Part shown: positions 33,676-43,107 of the stretch, piece after piece
Numbering within the stretch: the stretch's first letter is position 1
Layout: every line of letters begins with the position of its first letter
Origin: Parvibaculaceae bacterium
GTDB lineage: Bacteria > Pseudomonadota > Alphaproteobacteria > Parvibaculales > Parvibaculaceae
Reading direction: 5' to 3'
DNA: 64,000 nucleotides
Assembly: GCA_019636015.1 (NCBI GenBank)
Contig: JAHBYJ010000001.1
Location: 1,116,001-1,180,000, forward strand
Translations under genes and position numbers: made by a program
The notes under the pieces: model-generated
Told to the model about the DNA's origin: nothing
Seen by the model: only the letters and a program-made list of their open reading frames with translations
Databases searched by the model: none

Positions 33676-33870
33676 ATGGTGGATGTCGATAGCGATGCAC
33701 GCAGCGTCCCATATGGCAAATCTGCGGGAAGGCGTGGGCGTCCCGTCGCTGACCGTCACGAGGCCGAGCGGGCAGGCCTCATGGAAATGCTGGTCGCGGG
33801 CGCAGGCTGCGCGCTATCCGTCGCGATCACCTCGCTTGGTATCTGGAAGTTCATCGAGCTGGTGATCTGA
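33676..33870 (+). CDS. Possible small membrane protein (64 aa)
   Basis: A 64-residue frame starting at ATG 33676 with GGGAGG seven bases upstream. Residues 1-36 are charged, and residues about 38-62 form one hydrophobic helix (LVAGAGCALSVAITSLGIW). It would be a single-span inner-membrane protein with the N-terminus in the cytosol. It follows speE by 118 bases and ends seven bases before the convergent RraA-like gene. I do not recognise it. Confidence 0.42.
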   Translation: MVDVDSDARSVPYGKSAGRRGRPVADRHEAERAGLMEMLVAGAGCALSVAITSLGIWKFIELVI

Positions 33871-33877
33871 GGCAGCT

Positions 33878-34369
33878 TCAGCCGAGCTGCTGCGCTGCCA
33901 CCACGATGCCGTCTTCGTCGGCATAAAGCCACTCGCCCGGCGCGAGCGTTATCCCGCCAAAGCGCAGTACCACGTCCCGCTCGCCGAAGCCGCGCTTGTC
34001 GCTCCGCTTCGGATGCGTTGCCAGCGCCTTCACGCCAATATCGCAGAGGCGCAGTTCGCCCGTATCCCGGACGCAGCCATTCACCACAATGCCCGCCCAG
34101 CCATTCTCTTCGGCAAGCTTGCCGAGATTACCGCCGAACAGCGCATATTCCATCGCAGCACCGCCATCGACCACCAGCACGCGGCCCTGGCCCGGCGCCT
34201 CCACAACCGCACGAACCAGGCTGTTGTCGTCCGGCACGCGCAGTGTCGCCACCGGACCGAAAAACGCCACGCGGCCGCCGAAGTCACGGAAGCCGGGCTG
34301 CACGTGGCGGACCTCGCCGGGGAACTCGTCGGAAAGATCGGTCGTGGCGGGGGCTGCAATTTTCGTCAT
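33878..34369 (-). CDS. RraA family protein (HMG aldolase/RNase E regulator-like)
   Basis: A 163-residue protein of the RraA/HMG-aldolase family. [20 protein letters not shown] and CVRDTGELR hold the GG..L and RD residues that bind divalent metal and the oxo-acid in class II HMG/CHA aldolases and are also present in RraA, an RNase E inhibitor. The length matches E. coli RraA (161 aa). The two functions cannot be told apart by sequence. ATG 34369 was chosen since upstream residues are low-complexity. Confidence 0.88.
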   Translation of the reverse strand: MTKIAAPATTDLSDEFPGEVRHVQPGFRDFGGRVAFFGPVATLRVPDDNSLVRAVVEAPGQGRVLVVDGGAAMEYALFGGNLGKLAEENGWAGIVVNGCVRDTGELRLCDIGVKALATHPKRSDKRGFGERDVVLRFGGITLAPGEWLYADEDGIVVAAQQLG

Positions 34370-34568
34370 CGGTGGTTTCCCTAGCGGCGCTGCGCTTCCT
34401 TTAGCGCGTTGCGGTGCTTCTGTCTCCCCCTCAAGTTCCCGGGCCGCGCACCACTCCTTGGAGCGGTTCCGCCCCCGGAAAAAAGGCGCTAGGCTTGCGC
34501 CATCGGTATCCGGATTCAAGTGCCGGAATGGACCTTGAGGGAGGTCCACCGGCAGGGAGGAAGAAAAA

Positions 34569-36110
34569 ATGGCATTGGCTCATGATGTGTCGGTACGGGC
34601 GTCCGCGGCCTCGTCCCCGAGCGTTGCAATTATCGGCGCGGGCGTTGCCGGCATCTGCACCGCGATCAAGCTCAAGGAAAAGGGCCTCACGAATTTCACG
34701 ATCTATGAAAAGGCCAGCGAGATCGGCGGCACCTGGCGCGAGAACACCTATCCGGGCTGCTCCTGCGACGTGCCTTTGCACATGTATCAATTCTCCTTCG
34801 ACATGCGCCCCGACTGGACGAAGAAATTCGTCTTCTCGCAGGACCTGAAGGCCTATCTCGAATCCGTTGTCGATAAATACGGGCTGCGCAGCCACATCGT
34901 CTTCAATACGGAGATCGACGACGCCCGCTTCGACGAACGCACCGGGCTCTGGACTCTCAAGGCAGGTCCCCGAAGCTTCGAGGCGAATGTCCTTGCCGCG
35001 GGCACGGGCCAGCTCCATCGGCCCGTCTGGCCGAATATCAAGGGCCGCGAGAGCTTCGCGGGCGACCATTGGCATTCGGCGCAGTGGAATCATTCGGTCA
35101 CCCTCAAGGGCAAGCGCGTCGGCGTGATCGGCAATGGCGCGAGCGCCATCCAGTTCGTACCGGAAGTCGCGAAGGAAGCAGGTGAGGTCACCATCTTCCA
35201 GCGATCGGCGAGCTGGGTACTGCCTCGCCCGCAGCGCGAGTTCTATGGCTGGGAAAAGGCGCTCTACAAGGCGCTGCCCTGGACCATGAAGATCCAGCGC
35301 TGGAAGATCTACTGGTTCGGCGAGCTTCTGTTCCGCGCCTTTCATACGTCCGGCGACAAGATGAAGCAGATGGCAATCGACGAGATGAATCTCTACGTCA
35401 CCGATCCGGTGAAGAAGCAGAAGTTGACGCCTGACTACGAGCCGGGCTGCAAGCGCGTCCTTTTCGCCAACGACTGGTGGCCCGCCATGGGCATGGATCA
35501 TGTCGATGTTGTGACCGACGGCATCAAGGAGATCAATCCGGCCGGTATCCGCACGCGGGACGGCAAGCAGCACGATCTCGACATCATCATCTATGGCACC
35601 GGCTTCGACACGACGCATTTCCTCGGGCCGATGGTGATGAAGGGGCTTGCGGGCCGTGACCTGAAAGATGCCTGGGCGACAGGCGCGGAGGCTCATCACG
35701 GCTTGACCGTTTCGGGTTTCCCCAATTTCTTCATGCTGTACGGGCCGAATACGAATCTCGGCCACAACTCGATCATCTTCATGATCGAGTGTCAGGCGAA
35801 CTACATCGCACAATGCGTGGAGAAGCTGAAGAAGGACGATCTTCTCTACATGGATGTGAAGCCGGAGGTGCAACGCGCCTCGAACGAATCCGTGCAGGCC
35901 GACAATGCGAACTCCGTTTTCGCGAGCGGCTGCACCAGCTGGTACAAGACCGAGAGCGGCAAGGTCACCAATAACTGGGCGAACTACACCTTCAAATACT
36001 GGTGGCGGACGCGCCGGCCGGATTTCGCCGAGTTCAACCTCCGTGCCCGCACCGCCTCATCGCAAGGTGCGGGTGCCGGAGCGGGAACCAGGGTCGCGGC
36101 CGCCGAATAG
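34569..36110 (+). CDS. Flavin-containing monooxygenase, Baeyer-Villiger type
   Basis: A 513-residue FAD/NADPH monooxygenase. GAGVAG (23-28) binds FAD and GNGASA (188-193) binds NADPH. Between them [11 protein letters not shown] (163-173) fits the Baeyer-Villiger signature FxGxxxHxxxW, but the next residue is Asn174 rather than the usual Pro or Asp. Such enzymes insert oxygen next to a ketone or oxidise N/S atoms; in this setting ketones of terpenes, steroids or long-chain compounds are possible. GGGAGGAAG precedes the ATG. A strong terminator separates it from the convergent XRE regulator. Confidence 0.9.
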   Translation: MALAHDVSVRASAASSPSVAIIGAGVAGICTAIKLKEKGLTNFTIYEKASEIGGTWRENTYPGCSCDVPLHMYQFSFDMRPDWTKKFVFSQDLKAYLESVVDKYGLRSHIVFNTEIDDARFDERTGLWTLKAGPRSFEANVLAAGTGQLHRPVWPNIKGRESFAGDHWHSAQWNHSVTLKGKRVGVIGNGASAIQFVPEVAKEAGEVTIFQRSASWVLPRPQREFYGWEKALYKALPWTMKIQRWKIYWFGELLFRAFHTSGDKMKQMAIDEMNLYVTDPVKKQKLTPDYEPGCKRVLFANDWWPAMGMDHVDVVTDGIKEINPAGIRTRDGKQHDLDIIIYGTGFDTTHFLGPMVMKGLAGRDLKDAWATGAEAHHGLTVSGFPNFFMLYGPNTNLGHNSIIFMIECQANYIAQCVEKLKKDDLLYMDVKPEVQRASNESVQADNANSVFASGCTSWYKTESGKVTNNWANYTFKYWWRTRRPDFAEFNLRARTASSQGAGAGAGTRVAAAE

Positions 36111-36155
36111 GCAAGAGCAGACAAGGCGGGACAATTTCTTTTCCGCATGACGGAC

Positions 36156-36190
36156 AAAGGGCGGTTCGCAAGGAACCGCCCTTTATATTT
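36156..36190 (+). terminator. Strong bidirectional terminator
   Basis: A 12-bp perfect stem AAAGGGCGGTTC (36156-36167) / GAACCGCCCTTT (36173-36184), loop GCAAG, followed by ATATTTGTT. It serves the monooxygenase, and in reverse its left-hand flank (ACAAAGGG) could end the XRE transcript. Confidence 0.88.
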
Positions 36191-36229
36191 GTTGCGCGCG
36201 CCGCATGACTTATCCCCGTCCTGCGACCG

Positions 36230-37021
36230 TCATGCCATCATCGCCCTGACGGTCGCGGCGGTAAATTCGTCGCCCGGCATGAAGGTCTCGATCACGAGTT
36301 CAGAAAAGGTGATATCGACCGCCGTGCCGAAAACGGTGGTGGCGGTGAAGAAGGAGAGCGTGCCCGCCTCCGTGCGGATTTTCAGCGGCACGATGAGGCC
36401 GCCGAATTCCGAGCCGAAGCCTTCATGGGCCATTGCGGCGCCGGGAAAGCGCTTCAGTTCTGCAAGGAGTGCGGTCAACCCCTCATCATTGGTGAGATCG
36501 ATCTGGCGCTGCAGCCGCTCGAAGACATGCGCGCACCATTCGCCGAGATTTTCGATGCGCCCGCCAAGACCCTGCGGATGAAGGCTGAGGTGTAATACAT
36601 TGATGGGCGGCTGAAGGAGCTCCTCCGGAACGCCGGTGAGGAAGAGCGGCAGCGCTGCATTGCCCGCTACCAGATTCCAGTGCCGGTCGACGGCAATGGC
36701 CGGGAAAGGTTCATGCGCGGCCAGCACGAGATCGACCGCACGCCGCGCCGCCGCCGCGTCCGGATTGTCGAGACCCGTTTCCGAATAGACCGGCGCAAAG
36801 CCCGCCGCCAGCATGAGCGCGTTCCGCTCGCGATAGGGCATGTCGAGCCGTTCGGCGAGATGGAGCAGCATGTCGCGGCTCGGCCGCGAGCGACCGGTCT
36901 CGAGGAAGCTCAGATGCCGCGCCGAGATTTCCGCCTCGCAGGCAAAGGCGAGCTGGCTCATGCGGCGGCGCTGGCGCCACTCGCGGATCATCTCGCCGAC
37001 GGGTTGTGTGTGCATGTTCAT
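36230..37021 (-). CDS. XRE-family regulator with MmyB-like C-terminal domain
   Basis: A 263-residue regulator. An HTH_3 domain (about 9-65) contains MSQLAFACEAEISARHLSFLETGRSRPS, whose recognition helix core is ISARHLSFLETG. Residues about 95-263 form a MmyB-like PAS/ligand-binding domain (HWNLVAGNAALPLFL, VLHLSLHPQGLGGRIENLGEW), thought to bind fatty acids or related molecules. Two Met codons (37021 and 37015) lie close together. It is divergent from a small membrane protein, with a palindrome between the two genes; it probably controls both. Confidence 0.9.
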   Translation of the reverse strand: MNMHTQPVGEMIREWRQRRRMSQLAFACEAEISARHLSFLETGRSRPSRDMLLHLAERLDMPYRERNALMLAAGFAPVYSETGLDNPDAAAARRAVDLVLAAHEPFPAIAVDRHWNLVAGNAALPLFLTGVPEELLQPPINVLHLSLHPQGLGGRIENLGEWCAHVFERLQRQIDLTNDEGLTALLAELKRFPGAAMAHEGFGSEFGGLIVPLKIRTEAGTLSFFTATTVFGTAVDITFSELVIETFMPGDEFTAATVRAMMA

Positions 37022-37056
37022 GGAACGAACGCTACCGCCGCGCGGGAAGCGCCGCA

Positions 37057-37073
37057 ATTACCTCTCGCGTAAT
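37057..37073. promoter_or_regulatory. Palindrome, candidate operator in the XRE/membrane-protein divergon
   Basis: ATTAC-CTCTCGC-GTAAT is a 5-bp inverted repeat with a 7-base spacer, 36 bases upstream of the regulator start and 78 bases upstream of the membrane gene. The position fits autoregulation by the MmyB-type protein. Confidence 0.5.
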
Positions 37074-37150
37074 CGACTTGGGCCGTCCCGATCCCCAATT
37101 CTGCCGGACAAGGGCCGGGCAGCGGCCGAACCAGCACAAGGAGAAAGCAC

Positions 37151-37546
37151 ATGGCACTCGCAGCAATCGCCAATTCGATTTCACTTCGTCACGCGGTCCT
37201 GGCCGATGGCGTCATCAGCGGCGCCATGGGCGTCCTGCTTTTCGCGGCTTCAGGCCCGCTTTCGGGCCTGCTCGGCCTTCCCGCCGCTTTCCTCTTCTGG
37301 GTCGGCATCGCGCTCTTGCCCTGGATGGCGGCACTCGTCCTTGTATCGCGCAAGGAGCGGCTTGCCGGCGGCGCGGTCGAAACCGTGATCGCGCTCAACG
37401 CGCTCTGGGTGCTCGCGAGTATCGCCCTCATCGTCGCCGATCCCTTCGGCATGACGGCGCTCGGTATCGCCTTCGTGGTGGCGCAGGCGCTGGCCGTCAC
37501 CGTCTTCGCCGACCTCCAGTTCTTTGGATTGAAGCGGGAGGGCTGA
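37151..37546 (+). CDS. Small four-helix membrane protein
   Basis: A 131-residue protein with four TM helices (about 15-37, 42-63, 72-95 and 101-122). The spacing resembles DoxX-like or DUF4383-type small membrane proteins that often sit beside MmyB-type XRE regulators, but I cannot name a family with confidence. AAGGAGA precedes ATG 37151. It is divergent from the XRE gene, probably its main target, and is followed by a terminator. Confidence 0.78.
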   Translation: MALAAIANSISLRHAVLADGVISGAMGVLLFAASGPLSGLLGLPAAFLFWVGIALLPWMAALVLVSRKERLAGGAVETVIALNALWVLASIALIVADPFGMTALGIAFVVAQALAVTVFADLQFFGLKREG

Positions 37547-37570
37547 CATACCGGCAAACCCGGAAACAGA

Positions 37571-37600
37571 AGGCCGCGGGAGCGATCTTGCGGCCTTTTC
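37571..37600 (+). terminator. Terminator after the small membrane protein
   Basis: A 7-bp stem AGGCCGC (37571-37577) / GCGGCCT (37590-37596) followed by TTTTC. It lies 24 bases after the stop codon. Confidence 0.75.
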
Positions 37601-37611
37601 GTATTGGACCT

Positions 37612-37691
37612 ACGGGCAGCTTCCACCCTTCCACGGGGGGGAGAGTGGGAAGACGGGGACGGTTTGCCCCACCTTTACGGGCAGCTTCCAT
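37612..37691. repeat. Direct repeat and palindromic element at the 3' end of the surface-protein gene
   Basis: The 15-mer TACGGGCAGCTTCCA occurs at 37612-37626 and again at 37677-37691, where it covers the last codons of the minus-strand gene. Between the copies lies an imperfect palindrome, CTTCCAC near 37621 and GTGGGAAG near 37646, with a run of seven G. It looks like a small repeat insertion that duplicated the gene end. Confidence 0.55.
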
Positions 37692-39684
37692 CCACAATGT
37701 CCGGGCTACCATTGAAGCCGATGGTGCCGGTGAAGCTGCTCGGCGCGGCGGTGCAGAGATTACCGCCGACAAAGGCGTTGTTCTCATTGCCGTTGCCCGA
37801 AAGTGTGTTGCCGGTGCCGCCAACCGTGAGGACATCCAGAAGAATGAGGCTGTCGAATACGGAGCTGGAAAGGTTGAGTGTATTGCCATCTTCGATATAG
37901 AGCGCGCTGCCATCGATGATCTGCAAAGTGGTACCCGATATCGTCAGGTTGTTGTCGCTGATCGCGGAAATGCCGTCATTATCCGAGAACTCAATCAGGC
38001 TGTTCGTCAGCGCAAGCCTATTGCCGAAGTTCAGATTGATGCTGTTCCACCCTGTGTCACGGACGGTGAGGTTGTTTGCAACGATGTTGTTGCCGGTGTT
38101 CCCGTCGATCCCCGAATCCCACAGCGTCTCGAACAGGGCGTTGTCGATGATGACGATATTGTCTCCGTTGAGGAGCATCGCGGAACCAGCGTCGACATTC
38201 TTTATCTCGACATTCTCCATGGCAATGTTGTTGTCGGAATTTGCGATCACGCCGCCCACCATCAGAACATCCATGACGGAATTCGAGATGGAGACTTCAT
38301 TGCGGTTTTCGACATAGATCCCGACAATATTTTCGTAGAAGTTCACACCATCGACGAACATCTCGTTGTCTTCGTTGGCGGCGATGCCCGCGAAGGCTGC
38401 TCCGCGTATCTCCATGTTCGTGAAATGGAGGTTGCGCAAGCCGCTGTCGAGCAGGATGCCCGCACTTGCAAAGCCCGCTTGCCCGTCGAGCAGCAGACCC
38501 GTGATATGCGTGTTGCTGCCGAGAAGATCGAGAATGTCGCCGCAGCCGCAACCGGCGGCGATCAGCGTGGGCGTAGTGCCGGGAATGGCGTAATTGACCA
38601 GCGTGCCCGAGGAAACCCCGCGCAGCGCGAGCGTCGAGCCTGCGCCCGCGATCGTCTGGCCGCCGTCGATAGCGGCGCCCTCGACATCGCCATTGCCGCC
38701 TTCGACAATGATGAGGCTGTTGGCGCCTGCGGCAAATGATAGAGCGTCGAGATCGCCCGACCCGTCGACACGCTCGACGCGGTCGAAGGTGACGCCGGTA
38801 AGGGCATCGGCGACCTTTTCCGACTTGCTCGGCACGGTGACGATGTCGGTGTCACGGACGAGCGCTTCCGTCATGCGACGCTCGATAAGTGCGAGGTTCT
38901 TCGGGGCGTCGCCGGCGAAGAGCGGAATGCGGAGACGGAAGCCCGCTTCCCACTGGTCGTCGCGGTAGCTGTCGTGCTGGAAGCTCGTCTCGAAGGAGAG
39001 GCGCGAGCCCGCGAGGCCGGGAATGATTTCGTTGATGCGCCATTCGGCGCGGACGCGCGGGCCCTGCACGGGCTTCGAGAGTTCGTCGTCGTCGAAGCGG
39101 TAGCCGCCCGCATAAACGCGAAATTCGTTGCGCTCGGCATCGGCGCCGAGGTTTTCGAGCGGCACGCGCCAGCCGACCTCGCCGTCGATACCCCAGAGCG
39201 GCACTTCGCGTCCGCCGGTCATCAGAATCTGCGAACCGGCGAGCTCGATGGTTGTGAGGCCGCCGCCCGCTTTCGGATTGCTGGTGGGCACATAACCATT
39301 TAGGCGCGCATCGTAATCGACGGAGAGGACCTCGAGGCCGAAAGCGAGCTGGCCGAATGTGTTGCCGGTTTCAGATTCGCGGGTGTCGTAGCCGCCCCAG
39401 ACGCCAAGGTTCCAGCCTTGCTCCGTCATCTGGCGGTAGCCGAGCGCGAAATTGCCCTCCTTCACGCTTTCGGAGAAAAGCTTGCCTTTCACGTCCGCGA
39501 AGAGAAGACCGCGTTCGTTCTGGAGGAGCGGCACGAAGGCCGTCACCTCGCCCCGGTCGCGCTCATTGGAGAGAAAGCCGCCGCCCTCAATCCAGGGGCT
39601 CCATTTGTCAGCATGGGCGGGCGCCGCGAGGAGCACCCATGCCGCAACGCCCGCGGCGAAGCGGACCAGTTTCCGTCCGGTCAT
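37675..39684 (-). CDS. Inverse-autotransporter-like surface protein with beta-helix passenger
   Basis: A 669-residue exported protein. After a signal peptide (ending APAHA) residues about 28-265 resemble the inverse-autotransporter beta-barrel (IAT_beta, as in intimin/invasin): GNFALGYRQM, LGVWGGYDTRES, NTFGQLAFGLEVLS and LNGYVPTSNP. Residues about 300-640 form repeated short strands with NN and N-G-I turns (NSISN-type, e.g. DNNIAMENVEIKN), the pattern of a right-handed parallel beta-helix. The order barrel first, passenger last is that of type Ve secretion. Two Cys near the end (NLCTAAP and DGSCP) may form a disulphide. No LysM domain is seen. The passenger target is unknown. Confidence 0.75.
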   Translation of the reverse strand: MTGRKLVRFAAGVAAWVLLAAPAHADKWSPWIEGGGFLSNERDRGEVTAFVPLLQNERGLLFADVKGKLFSESVKEGNFALGYRQMTEQGWNLGVWGGYDTRESETGNTFGQLAFGLEVLSVDYDARLNGYVPTSNPKAGGGLTTIELAGSQILMTGGREVPLWGIDGEVGWRVPLENLGADAERNEFRVYAGGYRFDDDELSKPVQGPRVRAEWRINEIIPGLAGSRLSFETSFQHDSYRDDQWEAGFRLRIPLFAGDAPKNLALIERRMTEALVRDTDIVTVPSKSEKVADALTGVTFDRVERVDGSGDLDALSFAAGANSLIIVEGGNGDVEGAAIDGGQTIAGAGSTLALRGVSSGTLVNYAIPGTTPTLIAAGCGCGDILDLLGSNTHITGLLLDGQAGFASAGILLDSGLRNLHFTNMEIRGAAFAGIAANEDNEMFVDGVNFYENIVGIYVENRNEVSISNSVMDVLMVGGVIANSDNNIAMENVEIKNVDAGSAMLLNGDNIVIIDNALFETLWDSGIDGNTGNNIVANNLTVRDTGWNSINLNFGNRLALTNSLIEFSDNDGISAISDNNLTISGTTLQIIDGSALYIEDGNTLNLSSSVFDSLILLDVLTVGGTGNTLSGNGNENNAFVGGNLCTAAPSSFTGTIGFNGSPDIVDGSCP

Positions 39685-39851
39685 GAGAGCCCCCGTTTGC
39701 CCACCCCCTTGTGCCGTTCCGGCACGCTTCGATTCCTAGGGCAGACCGGGAAAGCTGTCTATAAAAACCGGCGTTTCGGGAAGTAATGGAGGTCGTGACA
39801 GCACGGAGACGAGGAGCTAGCTGTGAATTGCACCGTCCCGAGGCACAGTTC

Positions 39852-39884
39852 TTCCCACCCACCTTCCCCCCTGTGGGAAGGTGC
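39852..39884. repeat. Palindromic repeat element upstream of the surface-protein gene
   Basis: CACCTTCCC (39860-39868) and GGGAAGGTG (39875-39883) form a 9-bp perfect inverted repeat with a short loop, preceded by CTTCCCACC. It resembles the element at 37.62 kb at the other end of the gene. It may be a REP-like mobile palindrome or a terminator; there is no T-run on the plus strand. The rest of the 269-base gap (39685-39953) is a promoter region and the aceA terminator. Confidence 0.5.
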
Positions 39885-39892
39885 GAAGAAGG

Positions 39893-39925
39893 GCAAACAA
39901 AAAGCCGCCGGGTTTCCCCGGCGGC
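39893..39925 (-). terminator. Rho-independent terminator of aceB-aceA
   Basis: On the minus strand the stem GCCGCCGGG / CCCGGCGGC (9 bp, 39904-39925, loop of four bases) is followed by TTTTTGTTTG. It lies about 30 bases after the aceA stop codon. Confidence 0.9.
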
Positions 39926-39953
39926 TTCGCATTTGAGGCAGTTCCGGTAAGGC

Positions 39954-41237
39954 TTAGTGGAACTGTGCGCTTTCGGTCGAGTCGCCAAGCGCCGTCGTGG
40001 AGCTTTCGCCGCCGCCCGCCGCGAGGGCGACGAGGTCGAAATAGCCCGTGCCGACTTCGCGCTGGTGGCGCGTACCGGTGTAGCCGTCCTTCTCGGCGGC
40101 GAACTCGGCCTGCTGCAGTTCGGAGTAGGCGCCCATGCCGCGGTCGCGGTAGCCGGAGGCCAGCTGGAACATGCCGTAGTTGAGCTGGTGGAAGCCCGCC
40201 AGCGTGACGAACTGGTACTTGTAGCCCATCGCCGCGATTTCCTTCTGGAACTTCGCGATCGTGTCCTTGTCGAGATTGGCTTCCCAGTTGAAGGACGGCG
40301 AGCAGTTATAGGCGAGCATCTGGTCCGGATATTCCTTCTTCACCGCTTCGGCGAAACGCTTGGCGTCGTCGAGGTTCGGCTTCGAGGTTTCCCACCAGAG
40401 GAGGTCCGCATAAGGCGCGAAGGAGAGGCCGCGCTTGATGCAATGATCGACGCCCTTGCCCGGCTTCAGGCGGTAGAAGCCTTCGACCGTGCGGCCCGCG
40501 TCGAAATCGATGAACTCATGGTCGCGCTCGTCGATGTCCGACGTGATCAGGTTCGCGGATTCCGCGTCGGTGCGCGCCATGATGAGGGTCGGCACGCCCA
40601 TGACGTCGGCGCCGAGGCGCGCGGCGTTCAGGTTGCGCTCATGCGCACGGGTCGGGATCAGAACCTTGCCGCCGAGATGGCCGCACTTCTTTTCCGAAGC
40701 AAGCTGGTCTTCGTAGTGGACGCCGGCGGCGCCCGCTTCGATATAGGCCTTCATGATTTCGAAGCAGTTGAGCGGGCCGCCGAAGCCGGCTTCCGCGTCG
40801 GCCACGATCGGCAGGAACCAGTCGCGCTTCGCGCCGCCTTCCGAGTGCTCGATCTCATCCGCGCGCTTCAGCGTGCGGTTGATCTTCTTGGCGAGTTCCG
40901 GGCCCGAGTTCGCCGGGTAGAGCGACTGGTCGGGATAGGTCGTGCCGGCGGTGTTGTTGTCGGCGGCAACCTGCCAGCCCGACAGATAGATCGCCTTCAG
41001 GCCGGCGCGCGCCATCTGCATCGCCTGGTTGCCAGAGAGAGCGCCGAGCGAGTGCACATAGTCGGTCGTGTGCAGCAGGTCCCAGAGCTTGTTCGCACCG
41101 CGCGTCGCAAGCGTATGCTCGATCGGGAAGGAGCCGCGCAGCTTCTCAACGTCCTCGACGCTGTAGTTGCGCTTCACATTGTCGAAACGGCCCTTCGGCG
41201 CGCTCGGGATCAGGTCGTAGAAGGTCTTCTTGCTCAT
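39954..41237 (-). CDS. aceA: Isocitrate lyase
   Basis: A 427-residue enzyme that splits isocitrate to succinate and glyoxylate, the first step of the glyoxylate shunt. The catalytic loop KKCGHLGGK holds Cys185, and metal and substrate residues lie in [18 protein letters not shown] and CSPSFNWEA. Length and motifs match subfamily 1 ICL (E. coli AceA, 434 aa). It follows aceB by 35 bases in the same direction and ends with a strong terminator. The divergent ScfR/RamB-type regulator is likely to control both. Confidence 0.97.
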   Translation of the reverse strand: MSKKTFYDLIPSAPKGRFDNVKRNYSVEDVEKLRGSFPIEHTLATRGANKLWDLLHTTDYVHSLGALSGNQAMQMARAGLKAIYLSGWQVAADNNTAGTTYPDQSLYPANSGPELAKKINRTLKRADEIEHSEGGAKRDWFLPIVADAEAGFGGPLNCFEIMKAYIEAGAAGVHYEDQLASEKKCGHLGGKVLIPTRAHERNLNAARLGADVMGVPTLIMARTDAESANLITSDIDERDHEFIDFDAGRTVEGFYRLKPGKGVDHCIKRGLSFAPYADLLWWETSKPNLDDAKRFAEAVKKEYPDQMLAYNCSPSFNWEANLDKDTIAKFQKEIAAMGYKYQFVTLAGFHQLNYGMFQLASGYRDRGMGAYSELQQAEFAAEKDGYTGTRHQREVGTGYFDLVALAAGGGESSTTALGDSTESAQFH

Positions 41238-41272
41238 GGAACAGTCCTCGGTTTCGGAGGTGTGGTTTCGGT

Positions 41273-42892
<1,620 letters not shown>

Positions 42893-42968
42893 GCTCGCTC
42901 GCCTCCTTCGGATCGCTTGTCGGGGTACGTTTGCGCGCGGTCATACAGAAGCGACAGCGGAAAGTCCA

Positions 42969-43060
42969 ATATTTCCTAAGTCATTGAAAATGTTGAAGTA
43001 AAGAACTTCACAAGATTCCTGTGCGATTCTGTTGAAAATGTAAATTCTGTAAATTAAAGT
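42969..43060. promoter_or_regulatory. AT-rich divergent control region with repeated elements
   Basis: Unusually AT-rich for this genome. The 10-mer TTGAAAATGT occurs twice (42984-42993 and 43032-43041), each followed by a GTAAA (43099-free region) motif, and GAAGT-AAAGA-ACTTC (42995-43008) is an inverted repeat between them. These are candidate binding sites for the ScfR/RamB-type regulator and hold the divergent promoters of aceB and the regulator. They do not match the corynebacterial RamB site. Confidence 0.45.
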
Positions 43061-43107
43061 GCCCCCCATGATGCCTCGTCCAAAGGCAGCCGCAATGGAG
43101 GCGCCGC

